This document shows positions 1 through 4,970 of a DNA stretch of 5,052 nucleotides, one piece after another; the first letter of the stretch is position 1, and every line of letters starts with the position of its first letter. Below the pieces are notes generated by a model. That model saw only the letters and a list, made by a program, of their open reading frames with translations, ran no database searches and was not told the DNA's origin. A program made the translations under genes and the position numbers. Origin of the DNA: CAYXRK01 sp964467615 (GTDB lineage Bacteria; Hydrogenedentota; Hydrogenedentia; Hydrogenedentales; GCA-2746185); NCBI GenBank assembly GCA_964467615.1, contig CAYXRK010000263.1:1-5052 (forward strand), given 5' to 3'.

Positions 1-457
1 AGGTGAGGGGGAAGGTGAGGGTGAGGGGGAGGGTGAGTTCGATCCTGTTGAAGCCGCGAATGCGTTGCTTGCTCAGTTTGACGATATCGATGACGACGGT
101 GACGGGCAGCTTTCGTTGGAGGAAGCGCGCGTTGCGTTGCCGGATTTGTCATTGTCCGAATACGATCAATTGGACTCCGGCGCGAACGGCCTTACGCTTG
201 ATGAGTTGGACGAGATCGCGGGTGGTGAAGGAGAGGGCGAGGGTGAGGGTGAAGGCGAGGGTGAAGGCGAGGGAGAAGGGCCGTCGTGTGCGTCGGGCGC
301 GCAGCCGGGGGCGGCTGCGCCACATGGTTCAGTCTCGTCGGGCGTTGGGGTGCATGGGCTGGAAGCCCATGCTACGGACGGGGCTTTGTTGCTTGTGCTT
401 GCGGCGGCGATGTTCGTCCTCGGTTCTCGCCGCGAAAATTCGCGCGTTCCGCGTTAA
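1..457 (+). CDS. Partial CDS: EF-hand / Gly-Glu-repeat surface protein with C-terminal membrane tail
   Basis: The reading frame is open from the left edge (first whole codon at 2) to TAA at 455-457, giving 151 visible residues; the start lies outside the window, and the TTG at 65 is only an internal codon. Residues 1-12 are six Gly-Glu pairs. A canonical 12-residue EF-hand loop follows at 30-41 (Asp30, Asp32, Asp34, Gly35, Leu37, Glu41). A second loop near 58-68 is one residue short and degenerate. Nine more Gly-Glu pairs lie at about 75-93, then a spacer and a hydrophobic segment at about 127-141 (GALLLVLAAAMFVLG) followed by Arg-Arg. That tail resembles exported-protein sorting or anchor signals, but I see no PEP, GlyGly or LPXTG tripeptide. 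A calcium-binding, cell-surface role is inferred. The spacer is partly encoded by palindromic repeats (see 299-320 and 352-377). No enzymatic function can be assigned. Confidence 0.8.
   Translation, partial: GEGEGEGEGEGEFDPVEAANALLAQFDDIDDDGDGQLSLEEARVALPDLSLSEYDQLDSGANGLTLDELDEIAGGEGEGEGEGEGEGEGEGEGPSCASGAQPGAAAPHGSVSSGVGVHGLEAHATDGALLLVLAAAMFVLGSRRENSRVPR
2..37 (+). repeat. Gly-Glu coding repeat, block 1
   Basis: Six consecutive GGN-GAR codon pairs encode Gly-Glu repeated six times and probably continue to the left of the window. Synonymous third positions vary (GGT/GGG, GAG/GAA), so this is a repeat at both DNA and protein level but not a perfect one. It forms a charged, flexible linker before the EF-hand module. 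Confidence 0.85.
224..280 (+). repeat. Gly-Glu coding repeat, block 2
   Basis: Nine GGN-GAR codon pairs plus a final GGG encode a second Gly-Glu linker between the EF-hand module and the C-terminal membrane tail. The codons alternate GGT/GGC/GGA with GAG/GAA. This suggests either an older expansion than a perfect microsatellite or selection on the protein sequence. Confidence 0.85.
299..320 (+). repeat. Palindrome inside CDS (8-bp arms, GGGGGC loop)
   Basis: GCGCAGCC (299-306) and GGCTGCGC (313-320) are perfect reverse complements around a six-base loop. The hairpin is inside the coding sequence, in the spacer between the Gly-Glu linker and the membrane tail. The downstream CACATGG flank looks like the border of a dispersed repeat, but no second copy of this one is present in the window. 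Confidence 0.6.
352..377 (+). repeat. GGA-loop palindromic repeat inside CDS
   Basis: GCATGGGCT (352-360), GGA (361-363) and AGCCCATGC (364-372) form a perfect 9-bp stem, followed by TACGG. It encodes the stretch HGLEAHAT just before the C-terminal membrane helix. The layout (stem, GGA-containing loop, stem, then a TAC-containing border) matches the intergenic copies at 465-528. I read it as an in-frame member of a dispersed palindrome family. Confidence 0.65.
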
Positions 458-464
458 ATCGTTT

Positions 465-528
465 GTACCGCCGCCATCCTTGGCGGCTCCCGAGGTATCG
501 GCGATGCAGGCAAGGATGCCTGCGGTAC
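465..528. repeat. REPIN-like element: two inverted hairpins with GTACCGC / GCGGTAC ends
   Basis: The left hairpin has arms GCCGCCA (470-476) and TGGCGGC (481-487) with loop TCCT. The right hairpin has arms GCAGGCA (506-512) and TGCCTGC (517-523) with loop AGGA. The element ends are GTACCGC (465-471) and GCGGTAC (522-528), so the two units lie in opposite orientation. When one unit is reverse-complemented, 19 of 23 bases match; the four differences are two compensatory pairs that keep both 7-bp stems intact. It begins eight bases after the upstream stop codon. There is no T-run, so intrinsic termination is unlikely; a transcript-end stabilising role is possible. Confidence 0.75.
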
Positions 529-542
529 GAGGCGTCCTGTAG

Positions 543-576
543 CGCCTGCCTGGACGAGGCCGGATCGGCGCAGGCG
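543..576. repeat. Imperfect hairpin with bulge
   Basis: CGCCTGC (543-549) and GCAGGCG (570-576) are perfect 7-base reverse complements. Inside them, GCCG (559-562) and CGGC (566-569) form a further 4-bp stem with loop GAT that stacks directly on the outer stem, leaving 550-558 bulged. It may be a decayed extra unit of the neighbouring palindrome cluster, but its loop does not match the GGA-loop pattern. Confidence 0.35.
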
Positions 577-594
577 AGGGAGGTTAGCGGGGGC

Positions 595-623
595 TTGCGA
601 TTTGGCGGCCAAAACCCTAGAAT
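595..623 (+). promoter_or_regulatory. Candidate sigma70-type promoter for the DtxR-type gene, with palindrome in spacer
   Basis: TTGCGA (595-600, 4 of 6 consensus bases) and TAGAAT (618-623, 5 of 6) are separated by 17 bases, the ideal spacing. The spacer begins with the 13-bp palindrome TTTGGC-G-GCCAAA (601-613), placed where a bound repressor would block RNA polymerase. If used, the promoter would give a leader of about 175 bases before the gene at 805. Promoter consensus in this phylum is uncertain, so this is a sequence match only. Confidence 0.4.
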
Positions 624-720
624 GACGTTCAGTAGTATCGACGTGATGGGAACACGGGCGATTTGTGGAGTAAGCGGCTTTCACCCTGGAAACTGCGACG
701 AGTAGGACATTGCGAACCGC

Positions 721-756
721 CGAGCACGATTACGAGCACGTGCACGAGCACGATTC
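721..756. repeat. Three 12-bp direct repeats beginning CGAGCACG
   Basis: CGAGCACG occurs at 721, 733 and 745, exactly 12 bases apart, with variable four-base tails (ATTA, TGCA, ATTC). The middle unit creates overlapping CACGTG and GTGCAC palindromes. The block lies about 50 bases upstream of the DtxR-type start codon. It could be a binding-site array or simple repeat expansion; a single extra CGAGCACGA occurs at 1341, just past the gene. Confidence 0.6.
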
Positions 757-791
757 GCGAAGCGGTCAGACGGGTGTGGGGCGCGATTTTC

Positions 792-795
792 GGAG
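792..795 (+). promoter_or_regulatory. Ribosome binding site of the DtxR-type gene
   Basis: GGAG lies nine bases before the ATG at 805, a normal distance. It supports this ATG over later in-frame starts, and the protein alignment also needs the N-terminal helix that this start includes. Confidence 0.6.
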
Positions 796-804
796 CAGGC
801 TAGA

Positions 805-1308
805 ATGGGAAAAGATATCAACGATTCGTCGTATTGGCGGGAGTTCGAGAACAACGAACTGACGCATTCGGCCGCGCATTACCTGATGGCCATCGACAGT
901 CTGCGGACCGATCGGGGCTACGCGCGGGTGACGGACGTGGCCGAGATGCTTGAGGTGTCGCGGGGCGCGGCGTCGATGGCGATTGCGCATCTCAAGCGGC
1001 GCGATTGGGTGCATGAGGACGACAAGAAGTTTTTGTTCTTGTCGCCGGAAGGGGCGTCGATCGCGAATTTGGTCGAACGGAACTTTGTCATTCTCACGAA
1101 GTTTTTCGAGGAAGTGCTGGGCGTGCCGAAGGACGTGGCGCGGGCCGACGCCTGCAAGATGGAGCATTTGATGAGCCTCGAGACGGGGCAGCGGCTCGTG
1201 TGGCTCATGCGTTACATCCTGAGCGACGAGGCGCGCTCGGCGCAGGTCCATGAACAGATGGCCAATTACCGTCCGGGCGCGGCGGCGGAGATCGCGTCCT
1301 CGATCTGA
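805..1308 (+). CDS. DtxR/MntR-family metal-dependent transcriptional repressor
   Basis: This 167-residue cytoplasmic protein fits the DtxR/MntR family: a winged helix-turn-helix at about 20-82 (GYARVTDVAEMLEV, then the recognition helix at about 52-66) and a helical metal-binding and dimerisation domain at about 85-140 with the signature ACKMEHLMS. Against DtxR from memory, Cys102, Glu105 and His106 are kept as Cys117, Glu120 and His121, and Met10 is replaced by His25. The ancillary-site ligands His79, Glu83 and His98 appear as Phe94, Thr98 and Arg113. There is no C-terminal SH3-like domain, so it is of the short, MntR-like size. It probably represses metal-uptake or metal-homeostasis genes when loaded with Fe(II) or Mn(II); the metal and targets are not shown by context, since no transporter is adjacent. 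It is convergent with the 962-residue gene. Autoregulation through the 601-613 palindrome is possible. Confidence 0.88.
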   Translation: MGKDINDSSYWREFENNELTHSAAHYLMAIDSLRTDRGYARVTDVAEMLEVSRGAASMAIAHLKRRDWVHEDDKKFLFLSPEGASIANLVERNFVILTKFFEEVLGVPKDVARADACKMEHLMSLETGQRLVWLMRYILSDEARSAQVHEQMANYRPGAAAEIASSI

Positions 1309-1312
1309 GCGG

Positions 1313-1334
1313 GCCGCGGCTGCCTGCCCGTGGC
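1313..1334. terminator. Weak stem-loop between convergent genes
   Basis: GCCGCGG (1313-1319) can pair with CCGTGGC (1328-1334) in the + strand transcript, with one G-U pair and an eight-base loop. It starts five bases after the stop codon of the DtxR-type gene, but no U-run follows, so it is at best a weak or Rho-assisted terminator. It is less stable in the minus-strand transcript. Confidence 0.25.
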
Positions 1335-1359
1335 AATCGTCGAGCACGACACAAGTTTA

Positions 1360-4248
1360 CTAATTTGTCTCGTCCATGATCCCGCGTACGCGCTCTGTAA
1401 ACGCCTCGGTCATGGGGAATTTGCCGGGGTAGGGTTGCCATTCGACGTGGCCGTCCATGTAGAGCACCCAGCCGCCGGGTTCGGGCCTGTCGCCGGGGAC
1501 TTCCCAGAGGATGGGGATGTCGGATTGCGAGGGCTGAGGCGTCGTTGAGTTGATGTTCTCGACTAGGAACCTCTCGATCCCCTCGCGCAGCCGCCAGATC
1601 GTGTCGTGGCCGCCGGTGCCTAGGCCTTCGGGCACGGTGATGTCGGCGTCGTAGATCGCCTCCGGGCCGTGTTGTTCGTAGGCGTCTAGAAACGCGAGCG
1701 CGGTTTCTTCCGTCACGATGCAGTAGCCGAGAAAACAGAGCCTCGGGCCAAGTTCGCCACGAAGTAGCCCGATTAACGCCGGGTCGGGCATGTAGTCGGG
1801 GTAGATCGTGTCGATGTCGGGACAAAACATTCCGGACGTCTTGGTCATGGGCGGAAACTTTTCGCCCGGCATTTCGTTGGCGAACATCTTGAACGTCAGA
1901 CCAAGTTGCTTCATCTGGTTCGTGCGTTCTTCGTGCTCAGGGCCCAATGGGACTTCCGAGGAGGGCATCGGCCACGTGTTGACCGGGAGAACCAGGACCA
2001 CATTCTCGGCGGGGGCGATGACATCGACGGGTTCCGACTTGACGCCGGGTCCGATACCGGCGATTAGGGTGTAGGCAAGATCCGAAGCGGCGAGGGAGAA
2101 CACGCCATTCGAATCCGTGACGGTAGCGTGTTCCGATGTCGTGTTGAGGGGGCCCGCTAAGAAGACGTTGGCCAGCGGGATTGGGCGCCCATCTTCCGCA
2201 ACGACGCGACCGGAAATCGACTTATCGAGTCGGTGAAGGACGAGTTCCAGCCCAGACATTTCGGCGGGTGTTACCCCCCATAACATTTGCGGCTCGTATC
2301 CCGTTCGGCCGACTCCCAACCAAAACGTGCGGATTGGAAAAAAAGGCCCCAACTCGAAACGTCCAGCGCGATCCGATTCGGTCGCGTAACGGCCCTCCAA
2401 GCGAATCCGCGCGCCCTCAAGCGCTTCGCCCTCAGCCGATCGCACGACGCCGCGGCAAAAGGCTAGCGGCTCGGTAAGGGGGATCGTGACGATTTCACGA
2501 CCGCCTGCACCAGGCTCTGGCAGAATCCCTGTATCCGACCCTCTGAAGTCAAACAGTTTTCCTTCTTGGAAGTATCCGCAAAAGCCCACTGATTGGTCGA
2601 TATTGGCCGCAATGAACGATTCGCCGGAGTCCGCGTTGACTTCTATTTCGCCGGACTGGAGTTCGATTGTCACGCCGCCGCCAGGGGCGCGCACCCCGAG
2701 TCCGTCTAGCTTGACGCGATCAAACGGCGCACCTGAGGCGTCGACGAAGCGCACCCAATGGCGCCGGACGACCTGCAACTGAAAATCAATGGTCCGCTCC
2801 TCTCCGGGCCGCGAAGCGTCAACAAACTGGGCGGCGCACCCCTCGAAGGATCGCGGCGGGGACACATGAATCTTCGTCCGGCCAAGCCCGACGTTGAGAT
2901 CGAAGGAGCCGTCTGAACGGGACGATACTTGGCGAGTGCCACCGGGAAGTTCGTCATCCTCGGCGAAAACCGACACACCGGCGACGGGACCTTCCGGGCC
3001 GAGTACGTGCCCTGAGACACGAGCCGGCCACCTCGGTGGCAGTTCGAGATGGACTTTGGACGTTACGCCGGCGAGGGCCAGCACTGGTGACGTGCCCGTC
3101 GAGGCCATCAATTGATCCTGTCCCATCGCCATAACGGTATAGGTCTGCCCGGACGGTAATGAAGCCAACAGCATACGGCCGTCCGAATCGGTTCTACCCG
3201 ACGGCAGATCTTCTTGTGAATAGAGACTGGAATTGACGCTGATCCCCGCATCTTTGACAGGCGCACCGGATCGGGTCACAAGAACTTCAATTGCGGAGGG
3301 CTCCGTTAAGACCGTCGTGGACGGGCAATCGGGACTCCCCGCATAGTCAAGCGCACGAGCGTAGTCCGTGTGATCGAACCGGAGCTGATCCGTCGTAAAA
3401 AAGGCGCGCTCACCCAAAAATAGGCCGCTACCAGTGAAGGAGTACCAGCCATCAGCGTCGCTCGTGGCGAGCAAGTCACCGGGCCCGCTGGAATTCCAAG
3501 TTCGTTGTGCGATGCGGACACTTTCGACGGGTTCGCCCTTCTCGTTCACGACGCGGCCCTTCGCCGAGCCTTGGCGCAGTAACTGAAAATCGAGATCGAT
3601 GGACGACGCTGCGAGAAGTTCGTCGAGATCAACTTGCGCGTCGAAATAACCGGAACGGCGGACGAGGATCGTGGCTGTATCTTTCCACGTTGGAATCTCA
3701 AGCTCGAATCGCCCCGTTTCGTCAGTCGATCCCGTAGTCTGCGTCCCTGGCGCCGTCACGATCGCGCCGAAGATCGGTTCATGGTTGAAGTTGCGAACCA
3801 AACCGGCAACGCGCGTCATCGGGGCTTCTGAATGCTGGGAATCAACCGCAAACCGCGTCTCCTCAGCCGAAGATCCAGATTCGGCCAGCGCCGGAGATTG
3901 AGTCGATTGCAATGGGCCGCTATCCGAAGTCGAGGCCGACGCCGTGTCCTGCTTCGCGTCGGGCCAAGCAATCACCACTGAACGGACAGCGGCAAGGCCT
4001 GCCCCCGCTATCACGAGAATCGCGGCGGCGGCGGCGAATGGCGACATGCGGCGGCGTAGTACTGGGCGCACTGTGTACTCGGGGGCGGCGAAGGTTTCTG
4101 CAGAAAGCGCGTCCAGTTTCTTGAATTGGTGGAGCCGGTTTGCCAAGTCCGAATCGGTTTCGAGGCGTTTGGCGATGGTGCGGGCTTCGTCGTGCTGCAA
4201 TTCACCATCGAGGTACGCGGAGAGTGATCGTTCGTCGTGTTCGTTCAT
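1360..4248 (-). CDS. Giant anti-sigma-like membrane protein with carboxypeptidase-regulatory-like repeats and an H-X9-DG-like C-terminus
   Basis: This 962-residue protein begins at an ATG overlapping the sigma-factor stop (ATGA). Residues 1-55 (SAYLDGEL, then a helical LETDSDLANRLHQF region) resemble the cytoplasmic sigma-binding part of anti-sigma factors but lack the HxxxCxxC zinc motif. A membrane helix lies at about 70-94, preceded by RRR, placing the rest outside the cytoplasm. A Ser/Thr/Gln-rich linker (97-145) leads to a chain of beta-sandwich repeats of the carboxypeptidase-regulatory type, at about 147-222, 227-300, 318-402, 408-490, a divergent one at 496-590, then 596-672 and 676-757. 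They show G-x-V...G-x-P and TD-x-x-G-x-F motifs. Residues 765-962 resemble the C-terminal domain of H-X9-DG pseudopilin-like proteins (QMKQLGLTFKMFANE, FPPM, YPDYM, VLYMDGHVEW), but the named His is Pro922. No strong Shine-Dalgarno is seen, so translation probably depends on the sigma gene. Inferred role: membrane sensor controlling the partner sigma factor. The domain assignments are from memory of the families. Confidence 0.85.
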   Translation of the reverse strand: MNEHDERSLSAYLDGELQHDEARTIAKRLETDSDLANRLHQFKKLDALSAETFAAPEYTVRPVLRRRMSPFAAAAAILVIAGAGLAAVRSVVIAWPDAKQDTASASTSDSGPLQSTQSPALAESGSSAEETRFAVDSQHSEAPMTRVAGLVRNFNHEPIFGAIVTAPGTQTTGSTDETGRFELEIPTWKDTATILVRRSGYFDAQVDLDELLAASSIDLDFQLLRQGSAKGRVVNEKGEPVESVRIAQRTWNSSGPGDLLATSDADGWYSFTGSGLFLGERAFFTTDQLRFDHTDYARALDYAGSPDCPSTTVLTEPSAIEVLVTRSGAPVKDAGISVNSSLYSQEDLPSGRTDSDGRMLLASLPSGQTYTVMAMGQDQLMASTGTSPVLALAGVTSKVHLELPPRWPARVSGHVLGPEGPVAGVSVFAEDDELPGGTRQVSSRSDGSFDLNVGLGRTKIHVSPPRSFEGCAAQFVDASRPGEERTIDFQLQVVRRHWVRFVDASGAPFDRVKLDGLGVRAPGGGVTIELQSGEIEVNADSGESFIAANIDQSVGFCGYFQEGKLFDFRGSDTGILPEPGAGGREIVTIPLTEPLAFCRGVVRSAEGEALEGARIRLEGRYATESDRAGRFELGPFFPIRTFWLGVGRTGYEPQMLWGVTPAEMSGLELVLHRLDKSISGRVVAEDGRPIPLANVFLAGPLNTTSEHATVTDSNGVFSLAASDLAYTLIAGIGPGVKSEPVDVIAPAENVVLVLPVNTWPMPSSEVPLGPEHEERTNQMKQLGLTFKMFANEMPGEKFPPMTKTSGMFCPDIDTIYPDYMPDPALIGLLRGELGPRLCFLGYCIVTEETALAFLDAYEQHGPEAIYDADITVPEGLGTGGHDTIWRLREGIERFLVENINSTTPQPSQSDIPILWEVPGDRPEPGGWVLYMDGHVEWQPYPGKFPMTEAFTERVRGIMDETN

Positions 4249-4802
4249 GGTTTGAATTCTCTTAGTTCCAGTTGTAGTTTTTTACGTATCCGCCAGAGTT
4301 TTTGGCTGATGGCCTCCGGTGTGGTGCTGAGGGACCGTGCTATGTCGGCATAGCCCAGTCCGGCTTGATATTTGAGAAGAAATACTTCCCGTTGATCCGG
4401 CTCGAGGCGGGCCACCGCGACGCGTAGGCGTTCGCGTAGTTCCGCGCGGATGGCATCGCTCTCCGGCGTTCCCGAGGCGGCCCTGCCGTCGAACTCGAGG
4501 GGACGTTCGCGGCCGCGTTTCCGCAATGTGTCCATCGCAATGTTTCGCGCGATTCCAGTGAGAAAGCTGGCAAGTTTTCCGTCCTCCTTGAGCGTCCGAA
4601 TCACGCGGTGTGCGCGGGCAAACGTTTCCTGCACTACGTCCTCGGCGAGCGCGTGGTCGCCCAGTGCCGCGTAGGCCACTGCGCCGAGCGTCTTGCTAAA
4701 GCGTTCGGCGGCGACGGCCACGGCTTCCCTGTCGCCCGCACGCCATTGGCGGGCAAGCGCCGCGTCATCGTGGTTATTCAACGGAATGGGTCCCTCCCGC
4801 AT
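4245..4802 (-). CDS. ECF-type RNA polymerase sigma factor (sigma-70 family)
   Basis: This 185-residue protein has the two-domain ECF layout. Sigma region 2 spans about 14-100, with ALAEDVVQETFARAHR at 51-66 and the -10-recognition helix GIARNIAMDTLRKRGRE near 83-99. Region 4 spans about 120-180, with LEPDQREVFLLKYQAGLGY and the helix-turn-helix ADIARSLSTTPEAISQKLWRIRKKL. There is no extra C-terminal domain. It directs core RNA polymerase to alternative promoters and is likely held inactive by the overlapping downstream membrane protein. The ATG at 4802 has no purine-rich sequence before it, while GGGAGGG (4798-4792) just inside the frame would serve the TTG at 4781, giving a protein that starts NNHDD; the true start may be there. 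A perfect inverted repeat sits immediately upstream. Confidence 0.93.
   Translation of the reverse strand: MREGPIPLNNHDDAALARQWRAGDREAVAVAAERFSKTLGAVAYAALGDHALAEDVVQETFARAHRVIRTLKEDGKLASFLTGIARNIAMDTLRKRGRERPLEFDGRAASGTPESDAIRAELRERLRVAVARLEPDQREVFLLKYQAGLGYADIARSLSTTPEAISQKLWRIRKKLQLELREFKP
4792..4798 (-). promoter_or_regulatory. Candidate ribosome binding site that may move the sigma-factor start
   Basis: GGGAGGG on the minus strand is the only strong Shine-Dalgarno-like sequence near the sigma-factor start. It lies inside the longest reading frame and about ten bases before an in-frame TTG at 4781-4779. Homologous ECF proteins commonly begin close to this point. It therefore favours a 178-residue product over the 185-residue one. 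Confidence 0.4.
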
Positions 4803-4808
4803 CTAATA

Positions 4809-4848
4809 GTCGCGTTCGGAGGCGAATTCTAACGGGAGCGAACGCGAC
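4809..4848. promoter_or_regulatory. Perfect 10-bp inverted repeat upstream of the sigma gene (candidate operator)
   Basis: GTCGCGTTCG (4809-4818) and CGAACGCGAC (4839-4848) are exact reverse complements, 20 bases apart, so the arm centres are 30 bp (about three helical turns) apart on one DNA face. The inner arm ends seven bases from the ATG at 4802. A minus-strand TAGAAT (4831-4826) resembling a -10 box lies between the arms, although no matching -35 is seen. It could be a dimer or tetramer operator, or a stem-loop in the sigma-factor leader RNA. Confidence 0.5.
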
Positions 4849-4887
4849 ACGGGCCGGGTAAATGGGGACAGCCACCGGGGGGAGGAT

Positions 4888-4968
4888 TGGAAGACGGACT
4901 GGAAAGTCCGTCCTCGGATAAACGGTGTAGTGGAAGACGGACTGGAAAGTCCGTCCTCCGATAAACGG
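4888..4968. repeat. Two tandem 38-bp hairpin repeats (43-bp period)
   Basis: 4888-4925 and 4931-4968 are identical at 37 of 38 positions, differing only at 4916 (G) versus 4959 (C). Each contains GACGGACT, loop GGAA, AGTCCGTC: stems at 4893-4900/4905-4912 and 4936-4943/4948-4955. Each then ends in GATAAACGG. The GGAA loop fits the GNRA tetraloop rule. They lie between the stop codon of the left-running upstream gene and the sigma gene. No T-run follows in either direction, so they are not classical terminators. The GGA-containing loop links them to the copies at 352-377 and 465-528. Confidence 0.8.
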
Positions 4969-4970
4969 CG

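Larger units (their letters stand above)
458..804. other. Gene-free stretch between the surface protein and the DtxR-type gene
   Basis: These 347 bases have no convincing gene on either strand; the open frames crossing them are interrupted, have arginine- and cysteine-rich compositions typical of shadow frames, and match no family I know. The stretch divides into a palindrome-rich left part (465-576) and a right part holding a candidate promoter (595-623), three 12-bp direct repeats (721-756) and the ribosome binding site of the DtxR-type gene. Confidence 0.7.

Noticed and set aside
3..542. 179-residue plus-strand frame over the Gly-Glu gene
   Set aside because: It is an Arg/Val/Lys-rich reading of the same GGTGAG repeats, one frame off from the EF-hand-encoding frame.
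766..1347. 193-residue minus-strand frame opposite the DtxR-type gene
   Set aside because: The plus strand encodes a recognisable DtxR-family protein with a ribosome binding site; the antisense frame is His/Arg-rich and matches nothing.
1351..1368. AT-rich stem ACAAGTT-TACT-AATTTGT across the stop codon of the large gene
   Set aside because: It is a weak stem with a G-T pair and no following T-run, so it is not convincing as a terminator.
1205..1825. 206-residue open frame on the minus strand overlapping the 3' part of the large gene
   Set aside because: It is very rich in Arg, His and Pro, shows no domain, and lies in another frame of a gene with clear domain content; it is a GC-rich shadow frame.
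4857..4877. AATGGGGACAGCCACC, reminiscent of sequences near RAYT-type transposons
   Set aside because: The resemblance is from memory only; there is no partner end, transposase or second copy in the window.
4888..4968. CRISPR array
   Set aside because: There are only two units, the gap between them is five bases, and the repeats themselves are strong hairpins; there are no spacers of normal length.
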